This document shows, piece by piece, positions 1-7,625 of a DNA stretch of 64,000 nucleotides (position 1 is its first letter; every line of letters starts with the position of its first letter). The notes beneath the pieces are model-generated. The model searched no databases, had not been told where the DNA came from, and saw only the letters and a program-made list of their open reading frames with translations. The translations under genes were made by a program, and so were the position numbers. Origin of the DNA: Halomonas campaniensis (GTDB lineage Bacteria > Pseudomonadota > Gammaproteobacteria > Pseudomonadales > Halomonadaceae); assembly GCF_002211105.1 (NCBI RefSeq), contig NZ_JPUA01000016.1, forward strand, positions 1 to 64,000, in the 5' to 3' direction.

Positions 1-275
1 ACCGGCGCTGGCCCTCCTTCCTCTACTGTGTGATCCAAAGTGCTGCGGTTATTCTATGAATCCAGGTTTTAATGTAAGTTAAATATTTTATTTTCTATCT
101 CTTCTGGCTTGATAGAAGGGAGGCGTAAGCTATGCTCATTAGTGTTCGATCTGTATGGTGTTTTATCTAAGTTCGATGAATTTAGTGGTTTTAAATCATT
201 GATAAATTTAAAGATAACCCATGAGATATCTGCCAGTGGAAGGATTCTCTGGTAGCTCACTAAGGAGAATTTAAA
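1..275. other. non-coding A/T-rich leader before Mn catalase
   Basis: I see no credible gene here. The first 60 bases are GC-rich and may belong to the neighbouring region; from about base 60 the DNA turns strongly A/T-rich. A ribosome-binding site (aaggag at 261-266) lies 9 bases before the catalase ATG. A TAAGTTA heptamer sits at 75-81, the same word that recurs before ectD. A 113-codon open frame on the minus strand covers most of this stretch but runs into the catalase gene antisense and has no family resemblance. Confidence 0.5.
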
Positions 276-1100
276 ATGTTCCATCATTCCGCAAAACTGC
301 AGTATCCGGTAAAAGTCGATAAGCCTAACCCCCAATTTGCCATGCTGCTTCAGCAGGCGATAGGTGGAATTGAAGGTGAAATTCGCGTTGCGATGCAGTA
401 TTTCTTCCAAGCGATGGGCGCCCGAGGCGATGACCGTATCCGCGATATGCTGATGTCGACCGCAACGGAAGAGCTATCGCATATCGAAATGCTAGGTCAT
501 GCAGTCGCGCTTAACCTTGAAGGAGCGCCCCTCTCTTATCAAGAAGAGACCGCAAAAGATCCGGTAATGAATGCCATTCTGGGCGGTGCCAACCCACGGC
601 ACCTATTATCCTCAGGACTTTCAGCGATGCCGGTCAATGCGAATGGTGTCCCATTTGATATGAGCCATGTCTATGCCACCGGTAATATTGGTGCCGACAT
701 GCTAGCCAATGTGGCTGCGGAAGCTGGGGGCAGGGTACTTGCATCACGCCTATATAACTGGACTGACGATCATGGCATGAAGGATTTCTTATCGTTCCTG
801 ATCGCTCGAGACACCTACCATCAACAGCAGTGGTTGGCCGTCATAGAAGAGTTGGGTGGCATGCAAGCGCAGCTTCCCATTCCGAATTCGACTCCAGAAG
901 ATCATGAGGCAATGCAGCACTCTTACTATTACTTGAATACCCTACTCGATAAAAAGGCGCCGAAGGGCCGCTGGGCAGAAGGCCCCTCTCTGGATGGAAA
1001 GAGCAATTATTCAGTCATGGATCAGCCTGAACCGGAAGGTCAGGAGGCGAAACTAGGTAAAGCTCCTCCAAACTCAGGGGCTCAAAATGAGCAGATGTAG
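276..1100 (+). CDS. manganese (non-haem) catalase
   Basis: Dimanganese catalase that disproportionates hydrogen peroxide to water and oxygen, expected in the cytoplasm. The 274-residue length is normal for the family. The four-helix ferritin-like core keeps the metal ligands at the positions known from Lactobacillus plantarum Mn catalase: Glu35, Glu66, His69, Glu149 and His182 (motifs GIEGEIRVAMQYFF, ATEELSHIEM, AAEAGGRV, RDTYHQQQW). The C-terminal 40 residues are a hydrophilic tail rich in Pro, Gly, Glu and Lys. The start is fixed by a good ribosome-binding site. The gene stands alone, with a Crp/Fnr-type regulator gene following after a long A/T-rich gap. Family assignment is firm; physiological role in peroxide defence is inferred. 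Confidence 0.95.
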   Translation: MFHHSAKLQYPVKVDKPNPQFAMLLQQAIGGIEGEIRVAMQYFFQAMGARGDDRIRDMLMSTATEELSHIEMLGHAVALNLEGAPLSYQEETAKDPVMNAILGGANPRHLLSSGLSAMPVNANGVPFDMSHVYATGNIGADMLANVAAEAGGRVLASRLYNWTDDHGMKDFLSFLIARDTYHQQQWLAVIEELGGMQAQLPIPNSTPEDHEAMQHSYYYLNTLLDKKAPKGRWAEGPSLDGKSNYSVMDQPEPEGQEAKLGKAPPNSGAQNEQM

Positions 1101-1249
1101 TAGATACTGCTAAGCTTGACACTATTTCATCAAGGCACATTTATCTCGCTAACTGTATAAATTTTTTTGAAGGGAATGAGATGTTCAATTGATTAGATGA
1201 TTATTTAAGTCGAATGGCTTATTTGATTATTCGCATAGTAAATATTTAG

Positions 1250-1275
1250 CCCTGGCATGTTGTCAGGGTTTTTTA
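1250..1275 (+). terminator. rho-independent terminator
   Basis: A seven-pair stem (ccctggc / gtcaggg, one G-T pair) with a five-base loop is followed by a run of six T. It lies 150 bases after the Mn catalase stop and would end that transcript. Confidence 0.7.
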
Positions 1276-1359
1276 TAAGTGTTCTGTTAAGCTTTTATTG
1301 CCGTGCGCTTGTTGATTATGTTGAAATTTTATTGCTTGGCTGCCTGGCTTTGATTTCCG

Positions 1360-1372
1360 ATAAGTCACTTAT
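1360..1372. promoter_or_regulatory. perfect palindrome ATAAGTCACTTAT
   Basis: Six-base arms flank a single central C. It lies about 170 bases before the Crp/Fnr-type gene and shares the half-site TAAGT(C/T)A with repeats upstream of ectD. It could be an operator, possibly for autoregulation; nothing else supports this. Confidence 0.3.
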
Positions 1373-1538
1373 TGCGTGTTTTTGGAGCTATGTGCTTTTT
1401 TAGTGTTTGAATAGATGGCTCTTGCGGTATTTCTAAATGTTGACTATATTATTTGTTTGCACATAAATGGTAAGTTCGAGTGCATTGTGCGTGCATAATT
1501 GAGTGTATGCCTTTTGTCTAACTACAAGGAATGTAGAA

Positions 1539-2348
1539 ATGACAGGTTATGTGATTGATATGCAAAACGGAATTTCGAAAAGGAAAGGTCGTTATGCTCA
1601 GCCATCTGAAGTGATAGTTGATTTATCTCAGCTTATCAACTTAGGTAATATTTTAAGTCGTTATGGTGATCTTCAGGCTGAAGCTTTGACGCAGCTATCT
1701 TGTATTAAGCTTGAAAGTGTAGCTTTAAGAAAAAATCAAAAATTACGCTCTTTGTACCAAGAGAGAGCGGAAGCATTTGTAGTGAAGAAGGGGTGGGTGA
1801 GCTTATGCCATTCGGTTAAGAGCCGAGGAGAGGGGATTTGTAATGTATATATGCCTGGTGATATTGTAGGTGTTCGTGAAAGCTTTTTCGAAAATAATGA
1901 TATGACAATATTGGCCTTGCAAGACTGTCAGCTAGATAGGATCTCTGTTAATAATTTGCATGATCTATTTGAGAAATATGCAGATGTAAAAAGAGCAGTA
2001 GTTTTTTATATAATGGTTAATGATAATATTATCATTGAAAGGTTGAGAAGTTGTACACATCATAAGGCAGAAGAGCGGGTTGCCCATTTCCTGCTTGAAG
2101 TGTATGCCAGATATCATTTCAAAGAAATGATTGATTCAAACGTAATCTCACTTCCAATTAAACAAGAGATAGTGGGTGAGTTGTTGGGAATTACTAGTGT
2201 GCATGTTAGCCGTTGCATGACTGCACTAGAGCAGAAGAAAATGATTCGGAAGACCAGGAACTCAATTGATTTGTTACAACCAGAGCTATTGACTAAATAT
2301 ACAGGGTTTGATGAGGGCTTGATCTACGGAAGTCTAATAAAAATTTAA
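1539..2348 (+). CDS. Crp/Fnr-family transcriptional regulator
   Basis: A predicted DNA-binding regulator of 269 residues: an N-terminal cyclic-nucleotide-binding-like beta-roll (about residues 45-150, with the YMPGDIVGVRESFF segment), a dimerisation helix, and a C-terminal winged helix (VGELLGITSVHVSRCMTALE). The recognition helix reads SVHVSR, so the Glu used by Crp and Fnr to contact TGTGA/TTGAT sites is Val here and the target site should differ. There is no N-terminal Cys cluster of the Fnr [4Fe-4S] type. The ATG at 1539 is preferred over an in-frame GTG 36 bases earlier because aagga lies 8 bases before it. Base composition is markedly A/T-rich compared with genes from 2617 on, suggesting acquisition by transfer. 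The ligand and targets are unknown. Confidence 0.85.
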   Translation: MTGYVIDMQNGISKRKGRYAQPSEVIVDLSQLINLGNILSRYGDLQAEALTQLSCIKLESVALRKNQKLRSLYQERAEAFVVKKGWVSLCHSVKSRGEGICNVYMPGDIVGVRESFFENNDMTILALQDCQLDRISVNNLHDLFEKYADVKRAVVFYIMVNDNIIIERLRSCTHHKAEERVAHFLLEVYARYHFKEMIDSNVISLPIKQEIVGELLGITSVHVSRCMTALEQKKMIRKTRNSIDLLQPELLTKYTGFDEGLIYGSLIKI

Positions 2349-2375
2349 ATTTTGAAAGGACTAATGTTGAGGTGG

Positions 2376-2464
2376 TAAGTTACTCAGCTGATGCGTAGGT
2401 TAACTCATGACTTAACATAAGTTATGGGTGCATCGTTCAATTTTTTTCACGTAACCTAAGTTAT
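2376..2464. promoter_or_regulatory. TAAGTTA repeats and imperfect palindrome upstream of ectD
   Basis: TAAGTTA occurs in direct orientation at 2376, 2418 and 2457, i.e. spaced 42 and 39 bases. Around the second copy lies an imperfect palindrome with 12-base arms (2403-2414 and 2418-2429, 10 of 12 pairs) around an ACA spacer. The spacing of roughly four helical turns suits co-operative binding on one DNA face. Candidate operator region for ectD; function inferred only. Confidence 0.35.
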
Positions 2465-2496
2465 CAAACGGGAAATCATGCCTTGCGGGAAAATTC

Positions 2497-2526
2497 ACGT
2501 CGTCTAGGCTACTTCCTGCACGACGT
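2497..2526. promoter_or_regulatory. inverted repeat ACGTCGT-N16-ACGACGT
   Basis: Two perfect seven-base arms are separated by 16 bases, about 90 bases before the ectD start. It could be an operator or part of the leader RNA. No T-run follows, so it is not a terminator. Confidence 0.3.
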
Positions 2527-2616
2527 TACAACCGTGCTCTCTTATTTATATGTACGCTAATCTTTATACGTGCAATATGTTCGATCTGAAACCTAATCAT
2601 ACAAGGAGTGGATTAG

Positions 2617-3633
2617 ATGACAGTCAAAAGCACACCGCTAAATGCTGTAACCGCCCATAAGCAATATAGCGAAATGGCCGATACACCTAACGTTCACACT
2701 ACTCAGGACGTTCACAGTACGCAGGTTCAGCGCGCACAGGTACAGGATGCCTACCCATCGCGCTTAGCCACACCCCCTGCACAAACCTGGCTGCCGCGCC
2801 AAGATGCGGTGGTCAAGGGGCACCAGCTTTCCGGCCCGTTAAGCCAGGCGCAGCTCGATGAGTTTGAGCGTAAGGGATTTCTGTTTATTCCCAACCTCAT
2901 TTCAGGCGAAGAGCTTGATGAGCTGCGCCAGGAAATGACGGCGCTGATGAGCAACGATGAGTATCTCAATCAGGACTTCAGCGTAACTGAGCCAGAGAGC
3001 CAGGAGATCCGCTCGCTATTTGCGGTGCACTTTCTCTCTGAGCGGTTGGGCAAACTGGCCAGCGATGAGCGTGTTGCGGGCGCGGCCCGTCAAATCATTG
3101 GCGGCGATCCTTACGTGCATCAGTCGCGGATTAATTACAAGCCTGGGTTTGCCGGTAAGGGCTTTAACTGGCATTCCGATTTTGAGACGTGGCACGCGGA
3201 AGACGGCATGCCCGCAATGCATGCGGTTAGCGCTTCGTTGATCTTAACCGACAACCACGAGTTCAACGGCCCGTTGATGCTGATTCCCGGTTCGCACAAA
3301 AAGTTTGTGCCCTGCCTGGGTGAAACGCCAGAAGATAACCATAAAAGCTCTCTGAAAGCTCAGGAGGTGGGCGTGCCAAGCCCAGAAGCGTTAACTGAGC
3401 TAGTGGCGGAACACGGGATTGAAGCGCCGAAAGGTAAGGCGGGTGGCTTATTGCTGTTTGATTGCAATACCCTGCATGCTTCGAACGCGAACCTTTCTCC
3501 CGACCCGCGTAGTAATGTGTTCTTCGTGTTTAACCGCCAAGACAATCGCTGCCGGGCGCCGTACGCGGCGGCTAAGCAGCGGCCGGATTTTTTGGCTCAT
3601 AGCCCTGATCAGCAGGCTAAGCAGTATCGCTAA
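2617..3633 (+). CDS. ectD: ectoine hydroxylase
   Basis: Fe(II)/2-oxoglutarate-dependent dioxygenase that converts the compatible solute ectoine to 5-hydroxyectoine. The family signature WHSDFETWHAEDGMP is present. Fe ligands are predicted as His186, Asp188 and His287, and the 2-oxoglutarate Arg as Arg298, at the same relative spacing as in characterised EctD. The 338-residue product carries about 40 extra N-terminal residues rich in Thr, His, Gln and Val; the aaggag site 9 bases before the first ATG supports this long form, though a second ATG exists at codon 20. No ectABC genes lie nearby, as is usual in Halomonas, so ectoine must be made from another locus. Expression is likely osmotically controlled; repeats upstream could take part. 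Confidence 0.96.
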   Translation: MTVKSTPLNAVTAHKQYSEMADTPNVHTTQDVHSTQVQRAQVQDAYPSRLATPPAQTWLPRQDAVVKGHQLSGPLSQAQLDEFERKGFLFIPNLISGEELDELRQEMTALMSNDEYLNQDFSVTEPESQEIRSLFAVHFLSERLGKLASDERVAGAARQIIGGDPYVHQSRINYKPGFAGKGFNWHSDFETWHAEDGMPAMHAVSASLILTDNHEFNGPLMLIPGSHKKFVPCLGETPEDNHKSSLKAQEVGVPSPEALTELVAEHGIEAPKGKAGGLLLFDCNTLHASNANLSPDPRSNVFFVFNRQDNRCRAPYAAAKQRPDFLAHSPDQQAKQYR

Positions 3634-3660
3634 CCAGCAGTGGGGAAACAAATTCATGGC

Positions 3661-3683
3661 CGAAGGGTGTGGAACCTTCGTTT
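3661..3683 (+). terminator. weak terminator-like hairpin after ectD
   Basis: CGAAGG and CCTTCG arms (3661-3666, 3675-3680) enclose an eight-base loop and are followed by only TTT. The position 28 bases after the ectD stop fits, but the T-run is poor. Confidence 0.3.
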
Positions 3684-3751
3684 AGGTGGGGTAAACTGTT
3701 GCGCCTGTCGTTGCGAATGCGGCACGCATAATGAGAAGGAGAATACCCGCC

Positions 3752-4417
3752 ATGCGTTTTGTTCCACAGTTTACCGATGGCCAGGAGTTTCCCCACCCGC
3801 TGGGCAAGGTTGTCTGCATCGGCCGTAATTATGCCGACCATGCGAAAGAGCTGGATAATCCGGTTCCCACTGAGCCGCTGCTGTTCATTAAGCCGTCGAC
3901 CAGCGTTGTGGATCTGAGCAAACCGTTGGATCCACCCTTTTCACGTGGTGACGTGCATTATGAAGTTGAGCTTGCGCTGTTAGTGGGTGAAACATTAACT
4001 CATGCCACCCTGGATGAAGCTGAGCGCGCGATTGTCGGTATTGGGTTGGCGATGGATTTAACGCTGCGTGATGTACAGACCAAGCTAAAAGAGAAGGGGC
4101 ACCCTTGGGAAATCGCCAAAGCGTTTGATGGCGCCTGCCCGCTTTCGTCGTTTCTGCCGCTAAGCCGGGTACCCAACTGGAATGCGCTGGCGTTTACCCT
4201 TGAAATTGATGGGGAAGAGCGTCAGCACGGCGAAGGTTCCGATATGATCTTTGCGGTTCCCACGCTGGTGGCTGAAATGAGCCGTCACTTCACCCTGGAG
4301 CCGGGCGATGTGATCCTAACCGGCACGCCTTCTGGCGTTGGGGAACTGGTTCGCGGTTCATCACTGCGCTTAACCTTGACCGGCGGTTTGGAAATTGAGA
4401 CCAGCGTCGTCGAGTAA
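3752..4417 (+). CDS. fumarylacetoacetate hydrolase (FAA) family protein, YcgM-like
   Basis: A 221-residue cytoplasmic metal-dependent hydrolase or decarboxylase of the FAH fold. Visible family features are GKVVCIGRNYADHAKEL near the N-terminus, the metal-binding EVELALLVGE stretch (Glu residues), MDLTLRD and the C-terminal GDVILTGTPSGVG. The size and start resemble E. coli YcgM and human FAHD1, which act on acylpyruvates or oxaloacetate; the substrate here cannot be read from sequence. The ATG at 3752 is chosen over one 21 bases upstream because agaaggaga lies just before it. It is followed by a strong terminator and is probably a single-gene transcript. Confidence 0.88.
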   Translation: MRFVPQFTDGQEFPHPLGKVVCIGRNYADHAKELDNPVPTEPLLFIKPSTSVVDLSKPLDPPFSRGDVHYEVELALLVGETLTHATLDEAERAIVGIGLAMDLTLRDVQTKLKEKGHPWEIAKAFDGACPLSSFLPLSRVPNWNALAFTLEIDGEERQHGEGSDMIFAVPTLVAEMSRHFTLEPGDVILTGTPSGVGELVRGSSLRLTLTGGLEIETSVVE

Positions 4418-4484
4418 CTAACCCATTAATGCGCAAGCAGTGAAGCCGATAGCCTGCCACAAGCATTCGCTATCGTCATCAATA

Positions 4485-4522
4485 GAAACGCCACCCGTTA
4501 ACCACGGGTGGCGTTTCTTTTT
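4485..4522 (+). terminator. strong rho-independent terminator
   Basis: A perfect 14-pair stem (gaaacgccacccgt with its complement) has a five-base loop and is followed by five T on the plus strand. It ends the FAA-family gene and separates it from convergent speA. Confidence 0.9.
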
Positions 4523-4553
4523 GGGCTGTTTACGACAGGTCATTCAAGACAGG

Positions 4554-6470
4554 TTATTCAAGATAGGTATAGCCTTCCAGCCCTTCACTTAAACTGGCCG
4601 CAAAGCGGGCCTGCTCATCGGCAGAGAAGCCGCTGGCGGCTAGCTGGTCGGTGAGCTTCTGCTTGAGTACATTGGCATTGAAGTTGACGTAGGCCAGCAC
4701 CTGGGCCACGGAATCGCCTGCCAATGGGTTGGAGAGCGTCCACTCGCCATCGGCATTGAGTGCGGCGTCGACGGAATCGGTATCGCCAAACAGGTTATGC
4801 AAATCGCCAAGGATCTCCTGATAGGCGCCCACCAGGAAGAATCCCAGCCAGCGTTCATCCTCTGAAGCCCACTCTGGAAGCGGCAGGGTGCTCTCTACGC
4901 CTTGGCCATCGACATAGCTGTCGATGCGGCCGTCGGAGTCGCAGGTTATATCCTGAATCACTGCCCGCCGGGTGGGCGCTTGATCGAGCCCGCTAAGGGG
5001 CAGCACCGGGAAGATCTGCTCAATGCCCCAAACGTCAGGCACCGACTGGAACAGGGAAAAATTGACGAACAGTTTATCGGCGAGCTTCTCCGCGAGTTCA
5101 TCCATAATTTCGCGATGGGCGCGGTTGCGGGTATCGAGCTGAGTGCGTAGCCGGGCGCAGGCGGCCATATAGACCCGCTCGCCTTCGGCCCGGGCGGTAA
5201 TGTCGCTCAACCCCATTACAAAACGTTCCTGCAGCTCACTCACCGCTTGCAGCAGGTCGTGCCACGCCTCGACCAGCATGCGCGGCTCTTGTGCTGTTGC
5301 TAGTTGCTCAAATACCCGCCACAGTAACTCAACCTGAGTGTCTTCTTGAGAATGCCGCTCCGGTGGGGTGTCGTCGATACGCTCCTCGCCAATCACATTG
5401 GTGATCAACACCGCATGGTGAGCGGTCAGTGCGCGCCCCGATTCGCTGATCAGGTGTGGCTGTGGCAGGTTCGCCTCCTGGCATAGCTGGGCAAAGGCGC
5501 TGACGACGTTGCGGGCGTATTCACGCATCGAGTAGTTGGCCGAGCAGAAGCTGCGCGAGCGAGTGCCTTCGTAATCGATCCCCAAGCCGCCGCCGACGTC
5601 CACCGTGTCAATTGGGGCACCCAGTTCCATCAGGTTTTGGTAGAAGCGCGCGCATTCGCGCAGGCCGCGCTGAATGTCGCGAATATTGGCGATCTGGGAG
5701 CCCAGGTGGAAGTGCACCAGTTGCAGGCTCTCCAGCGCATTCTCGACCCGCAGCGTATCGACGACTTCAAGTATCTGACTGGCGGTGAGGCCGAACTTGG
5801 ATTTTTCGCCACCGGTATTCTGCCATTTGCCTTTACCCACCGAGGCCAGGCGGGCGCGCAGGCCTATGCGGGGCGTAACCTCCAGCTCGCGGGCCTCTTC
5901 CAAAATCAGCTGCAGCTCGGAGAGCTTTTCGACCACCAAGTAGACCTTGTGGCCAAGCTTTTCCCCCAACAGCGCCAGGCGCACATACTCGCGGTCTTTG
6001 TAGCCGTTACACACAATCAGCGAGGAGCCGCCGTCGGAAAGTGCCAGCACCGCCAGTAGCTCCGGCTTGCTGCCCGCTTCCAGCCCCACGCGACCACTGC
6101 CGCGCTCGGCGGTGGCCAGAATCTCTTCCACCACCCGGCGCTGCTGGTTCACTTTAATCGGGTAAACGGCGGTGTAGCCGCCCTGGTAGTCGCAGTCGCT
6201 CATGGCGGCATCAAACGCACCACATAGCTGCTCGACCCGGTCGTGAAGTATATCGCTAAAGCGCACCAGCACCGGCAGGCGCAGCCCGGCTGCTTGCAGT
6301 TGGCGCACCAGGCCGCTAAGCGGTAGCGCTGGGCCTTCTGCATCGCTACCCAGTGGACGTACCAGGGCCTGGCCGTGATCATCTACGTCGAAGTAGCCGC
6401 TGCCCCATTGATCGATATTCCAGGTGCGCCGTGCGCGAAGGGCAGGGCTAGTCGTTGCCATCACACTCAT
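4554..6470 (-). CDS. speA: biosynthetic arginine decarboxylase
   Basis: PLP enzyme that converts arginine to agmatine, the first step of the agmatine route to putrescine. The 638-residue length is right for SpeA. The PLP lysine is Lys106 in VYPIKVNQQ; the barrel carries HFHLGSQIANI, the glycine-rich GGGLGIDYEG phosphate site and SESGRALTAHHA. The start codon overlaps the thrB stop by four bases (ATGA), so translation is probably coupled; a second in-frame ATG lies three codons in. No agmatinase or agmatine deiminase is next to it. Confidence 0.96.
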   Translation of the reverse strand: MSVMATTSPALRARRTWNIDQWGSGYFDVDDHGQALVRPLGSDAEGPALPLSGLVRQLQAAGLRLPVLVRFSDILHDRVEQLCGAFDAAMSDCDYQGGYTAVYPIKVNQQRRVVEEILATAERGSGRVGLEAGSKPELLAVLALSDGGSSLIVCNGYKDREYVRLALLGEKLGHKVYLVVEKLSELQLILEEARELEVTPRIGLRARLASVGKGKWQNTGGEKSKFGLTASQILEVVDTLRVENALESLQLVHFHLGSQIANIRDIQRGLRECARFYQNLMELGAPIDTVDVGGGLGIDYEGTRSRSFCSANYSMREYARNVVSAFAQLCQEANLPQPHLISESGRALTAHHAVLITNVIGEERIDDTPPERHSQEDTQVELLWRVFEQLATAQEPRMLVEAWHDLLQAVSELQERFVMGLSDITARAEGERVYMAACARLRTQLDTRNRAHREIMDELAEKLADKLFVNFSLFQSVPDVWGIEQIFPVLPLSGLDQAPTRRAVIQDITCDSDGRIDSYVDGQGVESTLPLPEWASEDERWLGFFLVGAYQEILGDLHNLFGDTDSVDAALNADGEWTLSNPLAGDSVAQVLAYVNFNANVLKQKLTDQLAASGFSADEQARFAASLSEGLEGYTYLE

Positions 6471-7426
6471 GCAGAAACCTCAGGTAGCGGCAGTGCACCG
6501 TGGGCAATGCGCGCGTTTAAAATGGTACGGAAACGCTCCGGGTCGTGGGGCGTCAAGTCGTGGGCCGGTGGATCAACATAGACCACCAGCAGGCGAGACA
6601 GCCAGTAGCGCAGGGCTGTCATGCGTAGCATGGTGGGCCACAATTCCCGTTCATCCGCCGTTAATGGGCGGCGTGCCTGGTAGGCACTCAACAAGGTATT
6701 GTAGCGCTCAGGGTGGAGTGTGCCATCGTCGTTAGAGGCCCAGTCGTTGATCACGATCGCCAGATCAAACAGCAGGTCGCCAGTGCAGCCATTGTAAAAG
6801 TCGATAATGCCGCCAAGCTGGTCATCCTCAAACAGGGTGTTGTCGCGAAACAGGTCACCGTGAAGGGCGCCTTGGGGAAGCTCATCGTGCTGCGTAAAGG
6901 CACTTTCGAAATCGTCGACTTCATCCTTCATCAGCGTTTGATCCGCGGGGCTCAGGTAGCTCAACACCTTGTGGTGCATTACCTGCAGCCAGTTCAGATC
7001 CCGGGGGTTCGGGCGATGGCCGGGGAAGCGCTTCGACACCACGTGCAGGCGACCCAATGTATCGCCTAAGGCACGGCATTGGGCCAGATTAGGTGCTTCC
7101 GGATGACGGCCAGGCAGGCGCGGGAATAGCAGCGCCGGTTTGCCCTCCAGACTATGCAGCGCGATGCCTTCACGGTCGTGAATAGTGCCGGGCACCGGCA
7201 GGCGGTGTTCGTCTAAATAGTCGAGCAGTTCAACGAAGAACGGCAGCTCGGCGTGCTCGCCCTGTTCGAACAGGGTTAACACCAGCTCGCGGCGGTCGGT
7301 GGTGACAAAAAAGGTCGAATTTTCGGTGCCGCCCGCCACCCCCTGTAGGGAAACGAAACTGCCAACATCAAATTTTTCTAAAAACGCGGCGACCTGTGCG
7401 TCGCTAAGCGGGGTAAATACAGCCAT
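6467..7426 (-). CDS. thrB: homoserine kinase (type II, ThrB)
   Basis: Phosphorylates homoserine in threonine biosynthesis. It is the aminoglycoside-phosphotransferase/choline-kinase-fold form (about 319 residues) found in pseudomonads and relatives, not the GHMP form of E. coli. Kinase motifs are LHGDLFRDN (catalytic loop) and GIIDFYNG (metal-binding Asp). The ATG at 7426, giving MAVFTPLSD, matches the family start; 56 extra upstream codons in frame run through a repetitive promoter region and are rejected. It is the first gene of a two-gene unit with speA, an unusual pairing of threonine and polyamine synthesis. Confidence 0.92.
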   Translation of the reverse strand: MAVFTPLSDAQVAAFLEKFDVGSFVSLQGVAGGTENSTFFVTTDRRELVLTLFEQGEHAELPFFVELLDYLDEHRLPVPGTIHDREGIALHSLEGKPALLFPRLPGRHPEAPNLAQCRALGDTLGRLHVVSKRFPGHRPNPRDLNWLQVMHHKVLSYLSPADQTLMKDEVDDFESAFTQHDELPQGALHGDLFRDNTLFEDDQLGGIIDFYNGCTGDLLFDLAIVINDWASNDDGTLHPERYNTLLSAYQARRPLTADERELWPTMLRMTALRYWLSRLLVVYVDPPAHDLTPHDPERFRTILNARIAHGALPLPEVSA

Positions 7427-7490
7427 GAGAGTCTCGCCCAGGTTGCTAAGCCCATTATTGTAGCGGCTTGGTCGCTGAGTTGGCAGCGTT

Positions 7491-7541
7491 GTTGTATGAA
7501 AGAAAGAGTTGTATGAAAGAAAGAGTTGTATGAAAGAGAGG
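7491..7541. repeat. three tandem 17-base repeats
   Basis: The unit GTTGTATGAAAGAAAGA occurs twice exactly (7491-7507, 7508-7524) and a third time with two changes at the end (7525-7541). The array lies between divergent thrB and polA, about 65 bases before the thrB start, and may alter promoter spacing if copy number varies. Confidence 0.95.
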
Positions 7542-7625
7542 AGAGTTTGACTCTGCAGGCAGCCTGCGCAGCGGGTATCATGGTAGCAACTCATTTTAGC
7601 AATTTTTCAATAATGGAACTTGGTT

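Larger units (their letters stand above)
1101..1538. other. A/T-rich intergenic region
   Basis: This gap of about 440 bases has no supportable gene. It carries a terminator-like hairpin at 1250-1275 and a perfect 13-base palindrome at 1360-1372. The remainder is A/T-rich sequence with TATAAT-like and poly-T words, which would suit a promoter for the downstream regulator but also arise by chance at this composition. Confidence 0.6.

Noticed and set aside
69-410. 113-codon open frame on the minus strand at the window start
   Set aside because: It overlaps the promoter and first part of the Mn catalase antisense, has no ribosome-binding site or family resemblance, and lies in A/T-rich DNA.
4447-4475. 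CGATAGC / GCTATCG inverted repeat before the FAA-gene terminator
   Set aside because: Seven-base arms with a 15-base loop and no T-run; probably incidental next to a true terminator.
7491-7541. Possible mini-CRISPR
   Set aside because: The 17-base units are adjacent with no spacers and no cas genes are near.
7427-7594. Longer N-terminus for homoserine kinase
   Set aside because: The extra codons read through the 17-base tandem repeats and do not match the family start; MAVFTPLSD at 7426 does.
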